From Alphaproteobacteria bacterium (GTDB lineage Bacteria; Pseudomonadota; Alphaproteobacteria; UBA6615), in assembly GCA_013003285.1 (NCBI GenBank), contig JABDJY010000057.1, positions 1 to 6,121 of the forward strand: 6,121 nt of DNA, read 5' to 3'. The notes beneath the pieces are model-generated. The model did not search any database. It was not told the DNA's origin and saw nothing but the letters and a program-made list of their open reading frames with translations. The position numbers and the translations under genes were made by a program. Of the stretch, positions 1 through 6,121 are shown piece after piece. Positions within the stretch are counted from its first letter, which is position 1; every line of letters starts with the position of its first letter.

Positions 1-423
1 CTCGCAAACGAACTGAAATTGCAACGGGTCGAATTTAGTGGGCCGCTGTATGGCGAGGACAAATGGCGTGCCTACCAAGAAGCCGATCTCTATGTCTTGC
101 CAAGTCATTCCGAGAATTTCGGCATGACGGTCGCCGAAGCCCTTGCGGCCGGCACGCCGGTTATTACAACGCGTGGTGCACCGTGGGCGGAGTTGGAGCC
201 GCGCGGCGTCGGGTGGTGGATCGACATTGGTGTCGACGCGCTAGTGGCCTCGTTGCAAGAGGCAATGACAAGCTCTCCCGAGGAACTTATCGTTCGTGGT
301 GAGCGGGGAAGAGAATGGATGATCCAGAAGTTTTCCTGGCAACGAGTTGGCACGATGATGGATCAAACTTACCAATGGCTGCTGCATCGCGGTGAAATGC
401 CCAATTGGGTCCATTTGGAATAA
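1..423 (+). CDS. Glycosyltransferase, GT4-like (group 1), C-terminal part
   Basis: This is the C-terminal 140 codons of a retaining, GT-B fold glycosyltransferase, ending in TAA at 421-423; the reading frame is open to the left edge, so the start and the N-terminal acceptor-binding domain lie outside. The visible piece contains the nucleotide-sugar binding hallmark: an aspartate-rich YQEADLYVLPS strand, then SENFGMTVAEALAAGTPVI, which holds the E-x7-E motif (Glu38 and Glu46 of the fragment) typical of GT4 enzymes. It is followed by a TTRGAPWAELEPRGVGWWI segment, a pattern I associate with O-antigen and capsule glycosyltransferases. Full-length relatives are usually 350-400 residues, so roughly two thirds are missing. 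It would act at the cytoplasmic membrane face, moving a sugar from a nucleotide donor to a lipid-linked oligosaccharide. Donor, acceptor and linkage cannot be read from this fragment. The family call is firm; the O-antigen role is inference from the motif and neighbours. Confidence 0.9.
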   Translation, partial: LANELKLQRVEFSGPLYGEDKWRAYQEADLYVLPSHSENFGMTVAEALAAGTPVITTRGAPWAELEPRGVGWWIDIGVDALVASLQEAMTSSPEELIVRGERGREWMIQKFSWQRVGTMMDQTYQWLLHRGEMPNWVHLE

Positions 424-586
424 GTTAATCTTGGATATGGTAAGGCGTCCCCTCTAAGACCGATTTCCGCTTCATCTTCGTGGGTGTGATTGGTTGTAAC
501 TGACTAGTGGCGGCGAATGCTCCTCGTCGCGCAAATATGCTTCAAAATGGTCTGACCACGATAGCGAGCGTATCTAATACCTGTAC

Positions 587-595
587 AAGGGAGGG
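587..595 (+). promoter_or_regulatory. Ribosome binding site that fixes the GTG start at 604
   Basis: The purine tract AAGGGAGGG ends 8 bases before the GTG at 604, an ideal Shine-Dalgarno spacing. It supports GTG 604 as the true start of the methyltransferase although GTG is a less common initiator. It is the only strong ribosome binding site in the window. The rest of the 424-603 gap shows no gene, no terminator with a T-run and no promoter I can defend. Confidence 0.75.
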
Positions 596-603
596 CGAGC
601 GCG

Positions 604-1419
604 GTGCAAGCAACGGAAGACCTGAAACGACATGTACATGATTTCTGGGATGAGGCCTCGTGCGGGGAAATTCAGTTTCTCGATGCTCCCGACAAATCTG
701 GCTTCCTGGAACAATCGCGCAGGCGGTATCTTTTGGAGCCTTATATTGGGGATTTCGCCGGCTTCGAGGGTTCGAAAGATCTTGATGTCCTAGAAATCGG
801 CGTTGGCCTTGGTGCTGACCATCAACTTTTTGCCCAAGCAGGCGCTGTGTTAACGGGGGTCGATTTAACCGAGCGGGCTATCGAGCATACGCGGAACCGG
901 TTTGCGCAGTGCGGGTTGACTTCGGATCTGCGAGTAAGCGATGCCGAGGCCCTGCCATTTGCCGACAATTCCTTCGACTGGGTTTATTCGTGGGGCGTAT
1001 TACACCACAGTCCGGATACCGCGCGTGCTGTCGATGAGGTGAAGCGAGTGCTTCGAACCGGGGGGCTCGCGAAAGTAATGATTTACCACAAGTATTCTAT
1101 CGTTGGCTACATGCTCTGGTTGCGCTATGCATTGTTAATGCTCAAGCCCTGGCGCAGTCTCAGTGAAATCTACGCAAATTATCTCGAAAGCCCGGGGACC
1201 AAGGCTTACACCAAGGATGAAGCGCGGGATTTGTTTGCCGAATTCTCCGATGTTGAAATTTCGATTGTGCTTACGCATGGCGACTTGCTGGAATCTGAAG
1301 CTGGTCAACGACACAAGGGATGGCTGTTAACACTGGCAAGACGAATTTGGCCGCGCCGCATTATACGTTGGGCACTGCCTGGACATGGTCTGTTTATGCT
1401 TATCACGGCAATAAAGTGA
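604..1419 (+). CDS. Class I SAM-dependent methyltransferase
   Basis: A 271-residue protein of the UbiE/Methyltransf_11 type. Residues 62-70 (VLEIGVGLG) are motif I, the glycine-rich loop that binds S-adenosylmethionine. Asp87 in TGVDLT is the acidic residue at the end of strand beta-2 expected to hold the ribose. DAEALPFADNSFDWVYSWGVLHH (113-135) matches motifs II and III of the family, and RVLRTGG (148-154) is the usual post-II turn. After about residue 165 comes a longer helical, hydrophobic stretch (YMLWLRYALLML) and a C-terminus ending GHGLFMLITAIK, as in many members; these could help bind a lipid-linked or membrane-associated substrate, but no clear transmembrane segment is present. It is intact. 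Position between a glycosyltransferase and an amidotransferase suggests methylation of a sugar or sugar-linked group, but motifs do not reveal the acceptor; O-, N- or C-methylation are all open. The GTG start is backed by the purine tract at 587-595. Confidence 0.9.
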   Translation: MQATEDLKRHVHDFWDEASCGEIQFLDAPDKSGFLEQSRRRYLLEPYIGDFAGFEGSKDLDVLEIGVGLGADHQLFAQAGAVLTGVDLTERAIEHTRNRFAQCGLTSDLRVSDAEALPFADNSFDWVYSWGVLHHSPDTARAVDEVKRVLRTGGLAKVMIYHKYSIVGYMLWLRYALLMLKPWRSLSEIYANYLESPGTKAYTKDEARDLFAEFSDVEISIVLTHGDLLESEAGQRHKGWLLTLARRIWPRRIIRWALPGHGLFMLITAIK

Positions 1420-1530
1420 CCGGGCCAGGCTTGAGGGTGCTGTCCTTAGATTTGTTAAATGCTGCAGGGCATACGGCGACACCTGAGCCAAAGTCATCCG
1501 GCGAATTGTGAAATCTGAGACAGATCGAAT

Positions 1531-1559
1531 TTGCCTGCATCAAGATACTCTTTAAGAAT
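1531..1559 (+). promoter_or_regulatory. Possible sigma70-type promoter upstream of the amidotransferase
   Basis: TTGCCT (1531-1536) and AAGAAT (1554-1559) are separated by exactly 17 bases; each matches the sigma70 consensus hexamers TTGACA and TATAAT at 4 of 6 positions. The surrounding 1540-1570 stretch is AT-rich, and the 279-base gap before the amidotransferase is large enough for its own promoter. The match is weak and could be chance. Confidence 0.25.
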
Positions 1560-1572
1560 ATTTAATCTTGTC

Positions 1573-1592
1573 GTTTCAGAACATTCTGAGGC
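1573..1592 (+). promoter_or_regulatory. Palindrome: operator-like site or RNA hairpin
   Basis: The core TCAGAACATTCTGA (1576-1589) is a perfect inverted repeat of 6-base arms around CA. In RNA the pairing can extend outward through two G-U pairs and a G-C pair, giving an 8-pair stem (1573-1580 with 1585-1592) and a four-base loop. No T-run follows, so it does not look like an intrinsic terminator. It lies just downstream of a weak promoter candidate, where a dimeric repressor site could sit. Function is inference only. Confidence 0.35.
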
Positions 1593-1656
1593 CATAGCTA
1601 ACTCATCTCTCCACTGCTTCAAGTAAGTATATCTGTCACACGTCGAGAACTGAACT

Positions 1657-1681
1657 TGGGCGCATTACGGTGCGCAACCCA
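1657..1681 (+). promoter_or_regulatory. Leader hairpin before the amidotransferase start
   Basis: GCGCA (1660-1664) pairs with TGCGC (1671-1675) around a six-base loop, and the flanking TGG (1657-1659) can pair with CCA (1679-1681) across a small bulge. The structure ends seven bases before the weak Shine-Dalgarno-like CGGA (1688-1691) and 18 bases before the start codon, so it could influence translation. There is no T-run, which argues against a terminator. Real or incidental cannot be decided from one sequence. Confidence 0.3.
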
Positions 1682-1698
1682 ATCGAACGGAATGCACC

Positions 1699-3636
1699 AT
1701 GTGCGGAATTGTAGGCTTCAGCGGATCGTATGACAGGGCCGATTTGTCCAGGATGAGTGATCTCGTCGCGCATAGAGGACCCGACGATAGCGGGCTGATG
1801 CTCTCTTTTGACGGTCGAGTGGGGCTAGCACATCGACGACTTTCTATCATTGACCTGTCTTCGCTCGGCCATCAACCGATGGCCACTAGAAACGGTCGTG
1901 TGCACATCGTGTTCAATGGCGAGATCTATAATTTCAAAGAACTGCGTGCGTCTTTGGAACGGGATGGTTTTCATTTCAATGGGCACTCCGATACTGAAGT
2001 AATCCTGAACCTCTACGTTAAGTACGGCGCGGAACTTCTCGATCATCTTAACGGCATTTTTGCGTTGGCAATTTTCGACCAGCAAAGCGACACGCTTCTG
2101 ATTGCCCGCGACCATCTTGGTGTAAAGCCATTGTACTTTTCGGAACAAGAAAAAGGATTTGTTTTTGCTAGCGAGATGAAAGCTATTTTGCGCAGTGGAT
2201 TGGTTGCGCCAGATCTAGATCCCAATGGCATCTTGGCGCATTTAACCTATCTCTGGTCGCCCGGCGGTCAGACTTTGGTCAAAGACATCCAGAAGCTCGA
2301 GCCTGGGCATGCGATGATCGTGCGTAACGGACGAGTTACCAAGCGCTGGAGATACTATGATATTTCCTTTGTTAAATCGCCGCCTGTGGCCACGTCGCTC
2401 GACGCTTGTATTGAAGGTGTTGCCAGCGGGGTGAGGACTGCCGTGCAGCGTCAGATGGTTGCCGATGTTCCGGTCGGCGCCTTTCTTTCAGGTGGGCTTG
2501 ATTCCAGCGCAGTTGTTGCATTCGCCGCAGAGTTCGCTCGTGACCAGCGTGTCCAATGTTTCACAATTGAGCTCAATGACCAGGATGCTTCGCGAGAAGG
2601 ATTTGTTACCGATCTTCCCTACGCGAAACGAGTGGCGGAGCATCTCGGGGTGGATCTCCACACAGTCAGTGTTGGCAATGAAATGATCGATCGGCTTGAC
2701 CAGATGATCTATCACCTGGATGAACCGACTGCCGACCCGGCAGCCCTCAATGCTTTGCTCATCAGCGAGCTGGCCAGCCAGACAGGTATTAAGGTCTTGC
2801 TCTCAGGGGCTGGGGGCGATGACATTTTTACCGGCTATCGCAGACACTATGCGTTGCAGCAGGAGCGATACTGGTCATGGTTACCGGTTCAAGTTCGTCA
2901 CATGATTGCAAAAATTGCTGCCTCTCTACCGGTCGGCAATACGTCACTCCGCCGAGTATCAAAAGCGTTGCAATATGCGGACCTTGATCTGCAAGAAAGA
3001 ATCGCGAGTTACTTCTGCTGGACACCGCCTGAGAGTGCAATGCGGCTTCTCTCGGAGGGTGCAAGGTCGCAGCTGTCGAGCGAAAATATTCTTGAACCTT
3101 TGCTGCGAACCCTATCAATACCGCTAGCCGATACTGCTAAACTTGATTTAATGCTCTATCTAGAGTGTAAGCATTTTTTGGCCGATCACAATCTTAACTA
3201 CACAGACAAGATGGGAATGGCGACTGGGGTTGAAGTGCGCGTACCGCTTTTGGATAAAGATTTGGTGGATTACGTTGCGAAGCTCCCCATTAACTACAAA
3301 CAGAAAGGCGCAACTGGGAAATGGATTTTTAAAAAGGCGATGGAACCCTACTTGCCCTACGATGTTATCTATCGGTCCAAGACCGGCTTTGGAGTTCCGT
3401 TGCGGCAGTGGCTTTACACGCGATTACGTCCGCTCGTGGAAGATTTTCTGTCTCCAGCCTCAATTCTCAATCGCGGCCTATTTGATCCCAAAGCCGTTCA
3501 GACACTGATCGAAAGAGATCGAGTCGGTGCAACTGACGGCTCGTATACGGTGTTCTCACTTCTGTGTATGGAGATGTGGTGCCGTCAATTTATCGATGGT
3601 GATTATCCACCCGCCGTCACTCAGTGTGTCGGTTAA
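1699..3636 (+). CDS. asnB: Asparagine synthase (glutamine-hydrolysing) family amidotransferase
   Basis: A 645-residue, two-domain enzyme that hydrolyses glutamine and passes the ammonia to an acyl-AMP made with ATP. The N-terminal class II glutaminase domain (about 1-210) begins MCGIVGFSG, so Cys2 becomes the catalytic N-terminal nucleophile; this fixes the start at 1699 although only a weak CGGA ribosome site precedes it. HRR (45-47), NGEIYN (73-78) and SDTE (97-100) are the other glutamine-site motifs. The synthetase domain carries the PP-loop SGGLDSSA (264-271), LSGAGGDDIFTGY (368-380), MATGVEVRVPLLD (507-519) and SKTGFGVP (560-567), all intact. At 645 residues it is longer than the roughly 554-residue E. 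coli AsnB and resembles the longer relatives common in polysaccharide and secondary-metabolite loci. In O-antigen clusters such proteins (for example WbpS and WbtH) are thought to amidate uronic acids. The family is certain; whether aspartate or a sugar acid is the substrate is not, so the symbol denotes the family only. TAA stop at 3634-3636, 43 bases before the next gene. Confidence 0.93.
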   Translation: MCGIVGFSGSYDRADLSRMSDLVAHRGPDDSGLMLSFDGRVGLAHRRLSIIDLSSLGHQPMATRNGRVHIVFNGEIYNFKELRASLERDGFHFNGHSDTEVILNLYVKYGAELLDHLNGIFALAIFDQQSDTLLIARDHLGVKPLYFSEQEKGFVFASEMKAILRSGLVAPDLDPNGILAHLTYLWSPGGQTLVKDIQKLEPGHAMIVRNGRVTKRWRYYDISFVKSPPVATSLDACIEGVASGVRTAVQRQMVADVPVGAFLSGGLDSSAVVAFAAEFARDQRVQCFTIELNDQDASREGFVTDLPYAKRVAEHLGVDLHTVSVGNEMIDRLDQMIYHLDEPTADPAALNALLISELASQTGIKVLLSGAGGDDIFTGYRRHYALQQERYWSWLPVQVRHMIAKIAASLPVGNTSLRRVSKALQYADLDLQERIASYFCWTPPESAMRLLSEGARSQLSSENILEPLLRTLSIPLADTAKLDLMLYLECKHFLADHNLNYTDKMGMATGVEVRVPLLDKDLVDYVAKLPINYKQKGATGKWIFKKAMEPYLPYDVIYRSKTGFGVPLRQWLYTRLRPLVEDFLSPASILNRGLFDPKAVQTLIERDRVGATDGSYTVFSLLCMEMWCRQFIDGDYPPAVTQCVG

Positions 3637-3679
3637 TGCAATCAAGTCCTACTACAATCGTCTCCCGTGGCTATAGTAA

Positions 3680-5818
3680 ATGAAACAGATTTTTCAAAAT
3701 TTGAATACCGGCAAAACCACCCTGGAAGAAGTGCCTTGCCCGCGGGTATTGCCCCGCCATCTGTTGATCCGCAGCTCCGTGTCTGTGGTATCTGCCGGCA
3801 CGGAGCGCATGCTGGTGGAGTTCGGCAAAGCCAACTTGCTTAACAAGGCGCGGCAGCAGCCGGACAAGGTGCGCCAGGTCCTGGACAAGGTCCGCACGGA
3901 CGGCGCCCTACCGACCCTCGAGGCGGTTCGCAGTAAGCTCGATCAAGCAATTCCACTGGGCTATTGCAATACCGGCACTGTTCTAGAAGTCGGTCCCGGT
4001 GTTGAGGGCTTTGCCGTTGGCGACCGGGTGGCGTCGAACGGCCAACACGCCGAGGTTGTTAGTGTACCCAGCAATCTGTGCGCACACATACCCGATGCCG
4101 TGGATGACGATGCCGCGGCTTTCACCGTTATCAGCGCTGTAGCCCTACAGGCAGTGCGTCTCGCCCAGCCAACACTGGGTGAAGCATTCCTGGTCACCGG
4201 GCTTGGGTTGGTCGGGCTCTTGACGGTCCAGATTCTGCGCGGCCAGGGCTGTCGGGTTTTGGGTGCCGACTATGACCAGTCGCGGCTAGAGCTGGCCCGG
4301 CAATTCGGTGCGGAAACAGTCGATCTTTCAGCTGGCGAAGACATTATTGTGCGTAGCCAGGCGTTCTCCCGTGGCCGTGGCGTCGATGGGGTAATTATCG
4401 CTGTCGCAACGCAGAGCAGCGAACCGATTCACCAAGCGGCACAGGTTTGCCGTAAACGTGGCCGTATCGTTTTGGTTGGCGTGGCTGGACTCGAGCTGGC
4501 GCGGGCCGATTTTTTTGAAAAAGAACTGACATTTCAGGTGTCATGCTCTTACGGGCCGGGACGTTATGACCCGAGCTACGAAGAAGACGGTCAGGACTAT
4601 CCGATCGGATTCGTGCGATGGACCGAGCAGCGAAATTTCGAGGCCATTCTCGATATGATTGCGGACGGCAGTCTCGATCCAGCGCCACTGATAAGTCACC
4701 GCTACGATCTCGACGCGGCGTCGGATGCTTATGCCGTGCTGGAAAAAGACTCACCGCTCGGCATTTTAATTCGATATCCTGGTGCAGCGGACCGGCCGGT
4801 CGAAGCACTGCGTCGGCAGTCCGTATCGCTTTCTAAACGCGCACCAACCGACGCACCGGCAGTGGCGGTCATCGGCGCCGGTAACTACGCTAGCCGTACC
4901 TTGATGCCGGCGTTCGCCAAGGCCGGGAGCCAACTAATCGGTCTCGCGGCCAATACCGGCGTAAATGCCATACACGCTGGCCACAAGCATAACTTCGCGG
5001 AAGTGACAACAGACTCCAAGGCGCTTCTCAAGCGCGACGACATCGACGCGATCGTCATTGCGACGCGTCATGACAGCCATGCCGCATTTACCGTCGCCGC
5101 TTTGGAGGCCGGAAAGCATGTCTTTGTCGAGAAACCGATAAGCACGACACGGGCGCAGCTGGTGGAAATCGAAAGCGCCTATGACACCGCGCAGGCCAAC
5201 TCCTCCGAACTGCTCTTGATGGTCGGTTTCAATCGCCGCTTTGCGCCGCATATCATGAAGATGAAGTCGCTTCTTGCCACGGTAGCAGAACCCAAGTCGA
5301 TCCTGATCACTGTCAACGCGGGCGTCATTCCGGCCGATCATTGGACGCAGGACGAGACGGTTGGCGGTGGCCGGATCATTGGCGAGGCGTGTCATTTTAT
5401 CGATTTGGCCCGCGACCTTGCCGGTGCGCCGATCAGTGATGTCGCGGCGGTGATGATGGGCGAGAGAGGCGGCGGCGGTCGCGCTGATGATAAATCAAGC
5501 ATAACTCTGGCTTTTGAAGGTGGCTCTTTCGCAACCATTCTCTACCTTGCCAATGGTCATCGTAGATTCCCCAAAGAGCGCATTGAGGTCTTTTGTGGCG
5601 GACGCGTTTTGCAACTCGACAATTTTCGCCAATTGCGGGGCTATGGTTGGTCGGGTTTCCGCACTATGCGTCTGTGGCGCCAAGACAAGGGTAACACCGC
5701 TTGCGTGGCCGCCTTCATCGATGCGCTGCGTTCCGGCGGGGATGCACCTATATCGGCGAGCGAACTCTTTGAGATTGGCCACGCCACGTTCGATGTTGTC
5801 GATTGCCTACGGCCTTGA
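3680..5818 (+). CDS. Bi-domain oxidoreductase: MDR dehydrogenase-like + Gfo/Idh/MocA-like fusion
   Basis: A 712-residue fusion. Residues 1 to about 368 resemble medium-chain (alcohol or sorbitol type) dehydrogenases: VGPGVEGFAVGDRV (104-117) is the family's GroES-like strand pattern and TGLGLVG (173-179) is the first NAD(P)-binding Rossmann loop. Usual zinc ligands are absent: the catalytic Cys position reads SAGTE (38-42), the GHE motif reads GYC (94-96), and the four-Cys structural lobe is missing. A helical, charged insert of about 45 residues (43-90) lies between these motifs. After a linker (about 370-392) a second Rossmann fold begins with VAVIGAGNYASR (395-406), followed by the Gfo/Idh/MocA signature EKPIS (484-488, Lys485) and GGGRIIGEACHFID (562-575, His572). 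Proteins of this architecture recur in polysaccharide loci next to glycosyltransferases and asnB-like genes; their reaction is, as far as I know, not settled. Cytoplasmic, no signal peptide. ATG 3680 gives a natural N-terminus, but no good Shine-Dalgarno precedes it, so coupling to the upstream gene is plausible. G+C is visibly higher than in the preceding gene. Confidence 0.92.
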   Translation: MKQIFQNLNTGKTTLEEVPCPRVLPRHLLIRSSVSVVSAGTERMLVEFGKANLLNKARQQPDKVRQVLDKVRTDGALPTLEAVRSKLDQAIPLGYCNTGTVLEVGPGVEGFAVGDRVASNGQHAEVVSVPSNLCAHIPDAVDDDAAAFTVISAVALQAVRLAQPTLGEAFLVTGLGLVGLLTVQILRGQGCRVLGADYDQSRLELARQFGAETVDLSAGEDIIVRSQAFSRGRGVDGVIIAVATQSSEPIHQAAQVCRKRGRIVLVGVAGLELARADFFEKELTFQVSCSYGPGRYDPSYEEDGQDYPIGFVRWTEQRNFEAILDMIADGSLDPAPLISHRYDLDAASDAYAVLEKDSPLGILIRYPGAADRPVEALRRQSVSLSKRAPTDAPAVAVIGAGNYASRTLMPAFAKAGSQLIGLAANTGVNAIHAGHKHNFAEVTTDSKALLKRDDIDAIVIATRHDSHAAFTVAALEAGKHVFVEKPISTTRAQLVEIESAYDTAQANSSELLLMVGFNRRFAPHIMKMKSLLATVAEPKSILITVNAGVIPADHWTQDETVGGGRIIGEACHFIDLARDLAGAPISDVAAVMMGERGGGGRADDKSSITLAFEGGSFATILYLANGHRRFPKERIEVFCGGRVLQLDNFRQLRGYGWSGFRTMRLWRQDKGNTACVAAFIDALRSGGDAPISASELFEIGHATFDVVDCLRP

Positions 5819-5897
5819 TGCCGCGAGCGTTGGTTGCCGGCTCGTCCTCCCCTTCATGGGGCAGCATATATCATAGCGAATAAAATTTTTAGAAAGT

Positions 5898-5942
5898 GAC
5901 TGCAATAACCACAAGTTTGCAGTATATATGTTTGCAATATTA
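5898..5942 (+). repeat. Short direct repeats, GNNTGCARTA
   Basis: Three copies of a GNNTGCARTA pattern start at 5898, 5915 and 5930. The last two are the closest: GTTTGCAGTAT and GTTTGCAATAT agree at 10 of 11 bases and are offset by 15 bases. They lie immediately upstream of the TTGCCT/TATAAT promoter candidate, where tandem activator or repressor sites often sit. The stretch is very AT-rich, which raises the chance of accidental similarity. Confidence 0.35.
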
Positions 5943-5944
5943 AA

Positions 5945-5975
5945 TTGCCTTTGAGGCGGTATTATTAACTATAAT
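5945..5975 (+). promoter_or_regulatory. Probable promoter for the gene at the right edge
   Basis: TATAAT (5970-5975) is a perfect -10 hexamer. TTGCCT (5945-5950) is the best -35 match (4 of 6), with a 19-base spacer that is longer than the usual 16-18. The region 5881-6060 has 50 G+C in 180 bases (28%) by direct count, typical of a promoter region between GC-richer genes. Transcription would begin near 5982, leaving a leader of about 75 bases to the ATG at 6056. Its presence suggests the last gene has its own transcription start, beyond any read-through from the gene upstream. Confidence 0.45.
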
Positions 5976-6014
5976 TACATGACATATCCTAAGAGGTTAA
6001 TTTTTCATAAGTAT

Positions 6015-6059
6015 ATGAACAAATATTCTGTTGAATGGCCTATTATTTTGCTCGTATGA
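6015..6059 (+). CDS. Possible 14-codon leader ORF overlapping the next start (ATGA)
   Basis: ATG 6015 opens a 14-codon frame, MNKYSVEWPIILLV, ending with TGA at 6057-6059. The stop overlaps the ATG at 6056 as ATGA, the classic arrangement for translational coupling, and that ATG has no Shine-Dalgarno of its own. The nearest purine tract, AAGAGG (5991-5996), ends 18 bases before ATG 6015, further than usual, so translation is uncertain. The peptide lacks runs of a single amino acid, so it does not resemble a classic attenuator. It may well be chance. Confidence 0.22.
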   Translation: MNKYSVEWPIILLV

Positions 6060-6121
6060 ACTCCCCATCGCTCAACTCTGAAAAATCCCGGTACGTTGCC
6101 AGCTTGGACGCGGCGACCGGC
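6056..6121 (+). CDS. Start of an unidentified gene, N-terminal 22 codons
   Basis: The frame from ATG 6056 is open to the right edge and reads MNSPSLNSEKSRYVASLDAATG. G+C content jumps back to a coding-like level immediately after this ATG, which supports a real gene beginning here. An in-frame ATG at 6035 would add seven residues (MAYYFAR) and is preceded directly by an in-frame TGA at 6032-6034, so the start must be one of these two; neither has a clear Shine-Dalgarno. No signal peptide or known domain is visible in so few residues and I do not recognise the family. By position it is probably another member of the polysaccharide locus. Confidence 0.5.
   Translation, partial: MNSPSLNSEKSRYVASLDAATG

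Noticed and set aside
548..558. TGGTCTGACCA inverted repeat upstream of the methyltransferase.
   Set aside because: Only four-base arms around CTG; this is expected by chance in a gap of 180 bases.
1320..1511. 63-codon open frame overlapping the end of the methyltransferase.
   Set aside because: It is mostly inside the methyltransferase in another frame, has no ribosome site and no recognisable motif.
1513..1525. ATCTG-AGA-CAGAT inverted repeat in the gap before the amidotransferase.
   Set aside because: Five-base arms, does not extend, no T-run and no clear relation to a promoter.
4395..5395. Long minus-strand open frames (137 and 153 codons) opposite the oxidoreductase.
   Set aside because: They are antisense shadows of a well-supported gene in a GC-rich region; their translations show no domain motifs.
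5821..5861. Two small inverted repeats after the oxidoreductase stop (CGAGC/GCTCG at 5824-5844 and CCCC/GGGG around TTCAT at 5849-5861), possible terminator.
   Set aside because: Stems are only 4-6 pairs and no T-run follows directly; the nearest T-run (5886-5890) is about 25 bases away, so an intrinsic terminator is not supported.
5514..5876. 120-codon + strand frame overlapping the oxidoreductase end and running past its stop.
   Set aside because: Most of it lies within the oxidoreductase in another frame; the part beyond 5818 has no separate start or family signal.

Overview
The window is about 6.1 kb of a surface-polysaccharide biosynthesis locus (O-antigen, capsule or exopolysaccharide type), most likely from a Gram-negative, proteobacterium-like organism. 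This rests on the gene families present and on their shared orientation. No ribosomal or housekeeping marker is present, so the genus cannot be named. All five coding segments lie on the + strand.

Layout: (1) 1-423, the C-terminal part of a GT4-type glycosyltransferase cut by the window edge; (2) 604-1419, a class I SAM-dependent methyltransferase with a clear Shine-Dalgarno and GTG start; (3) 1699-3636, an asparagine-synthetase-family glutamine amidotransferase with intact glutaminase and ATP-pyrophosphatase motifs; (4) 3680-5818, a two-domain oxidoreductase in which a medium-chain dehydrogenase-like half is fused to a Gfo/Idh/MocA-like half; (5) from 6056 (or 6035) to the right edge, the first codons of an unidentified gene. 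The non-coding gaps are 424-603 (180 bases, only the downstream ribosome binding site is clear), 1420-1698 (279 bases, with a weak promoter candidate, a 14-base palindrome and a leader hairpin), 3637-3679 (43 bases) and 5819 to the fifth start (about 215-237 bases, very AT-rich from about 5865, with a perfect TATAAT box, short direct repeats and a 14-codon leader ORF). I found no tRNA, rRNA, CRISPR array, insertion sequence or convincing intrinsic terminator.

Taken together, the genes look like sugar-modifying and sugar-assembling steps. The glycosyltransferase would add a residue to a lipid-linked oligosaccharide. The methyltransferase could methylate a sugar or sugar acid. The amidotransferase could convert a uronic-acid carboxylate to an amide, as proposed for some O-antigen loci, or could simply make asparagine. 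The two-domain oxidoreductase probably performs NAD(P)-dependent redox chemistry on a sugar or related substrate. The exact glycan cannot be deduced. Nothing here is clearly a new system. The points most worth a second look are the loss of zinc ligands in the fused oxidoreductase, the possible carbohydrate role of the amidotransferase, and the unusual AT-rich leader with an ATGA overlap before the last gene.
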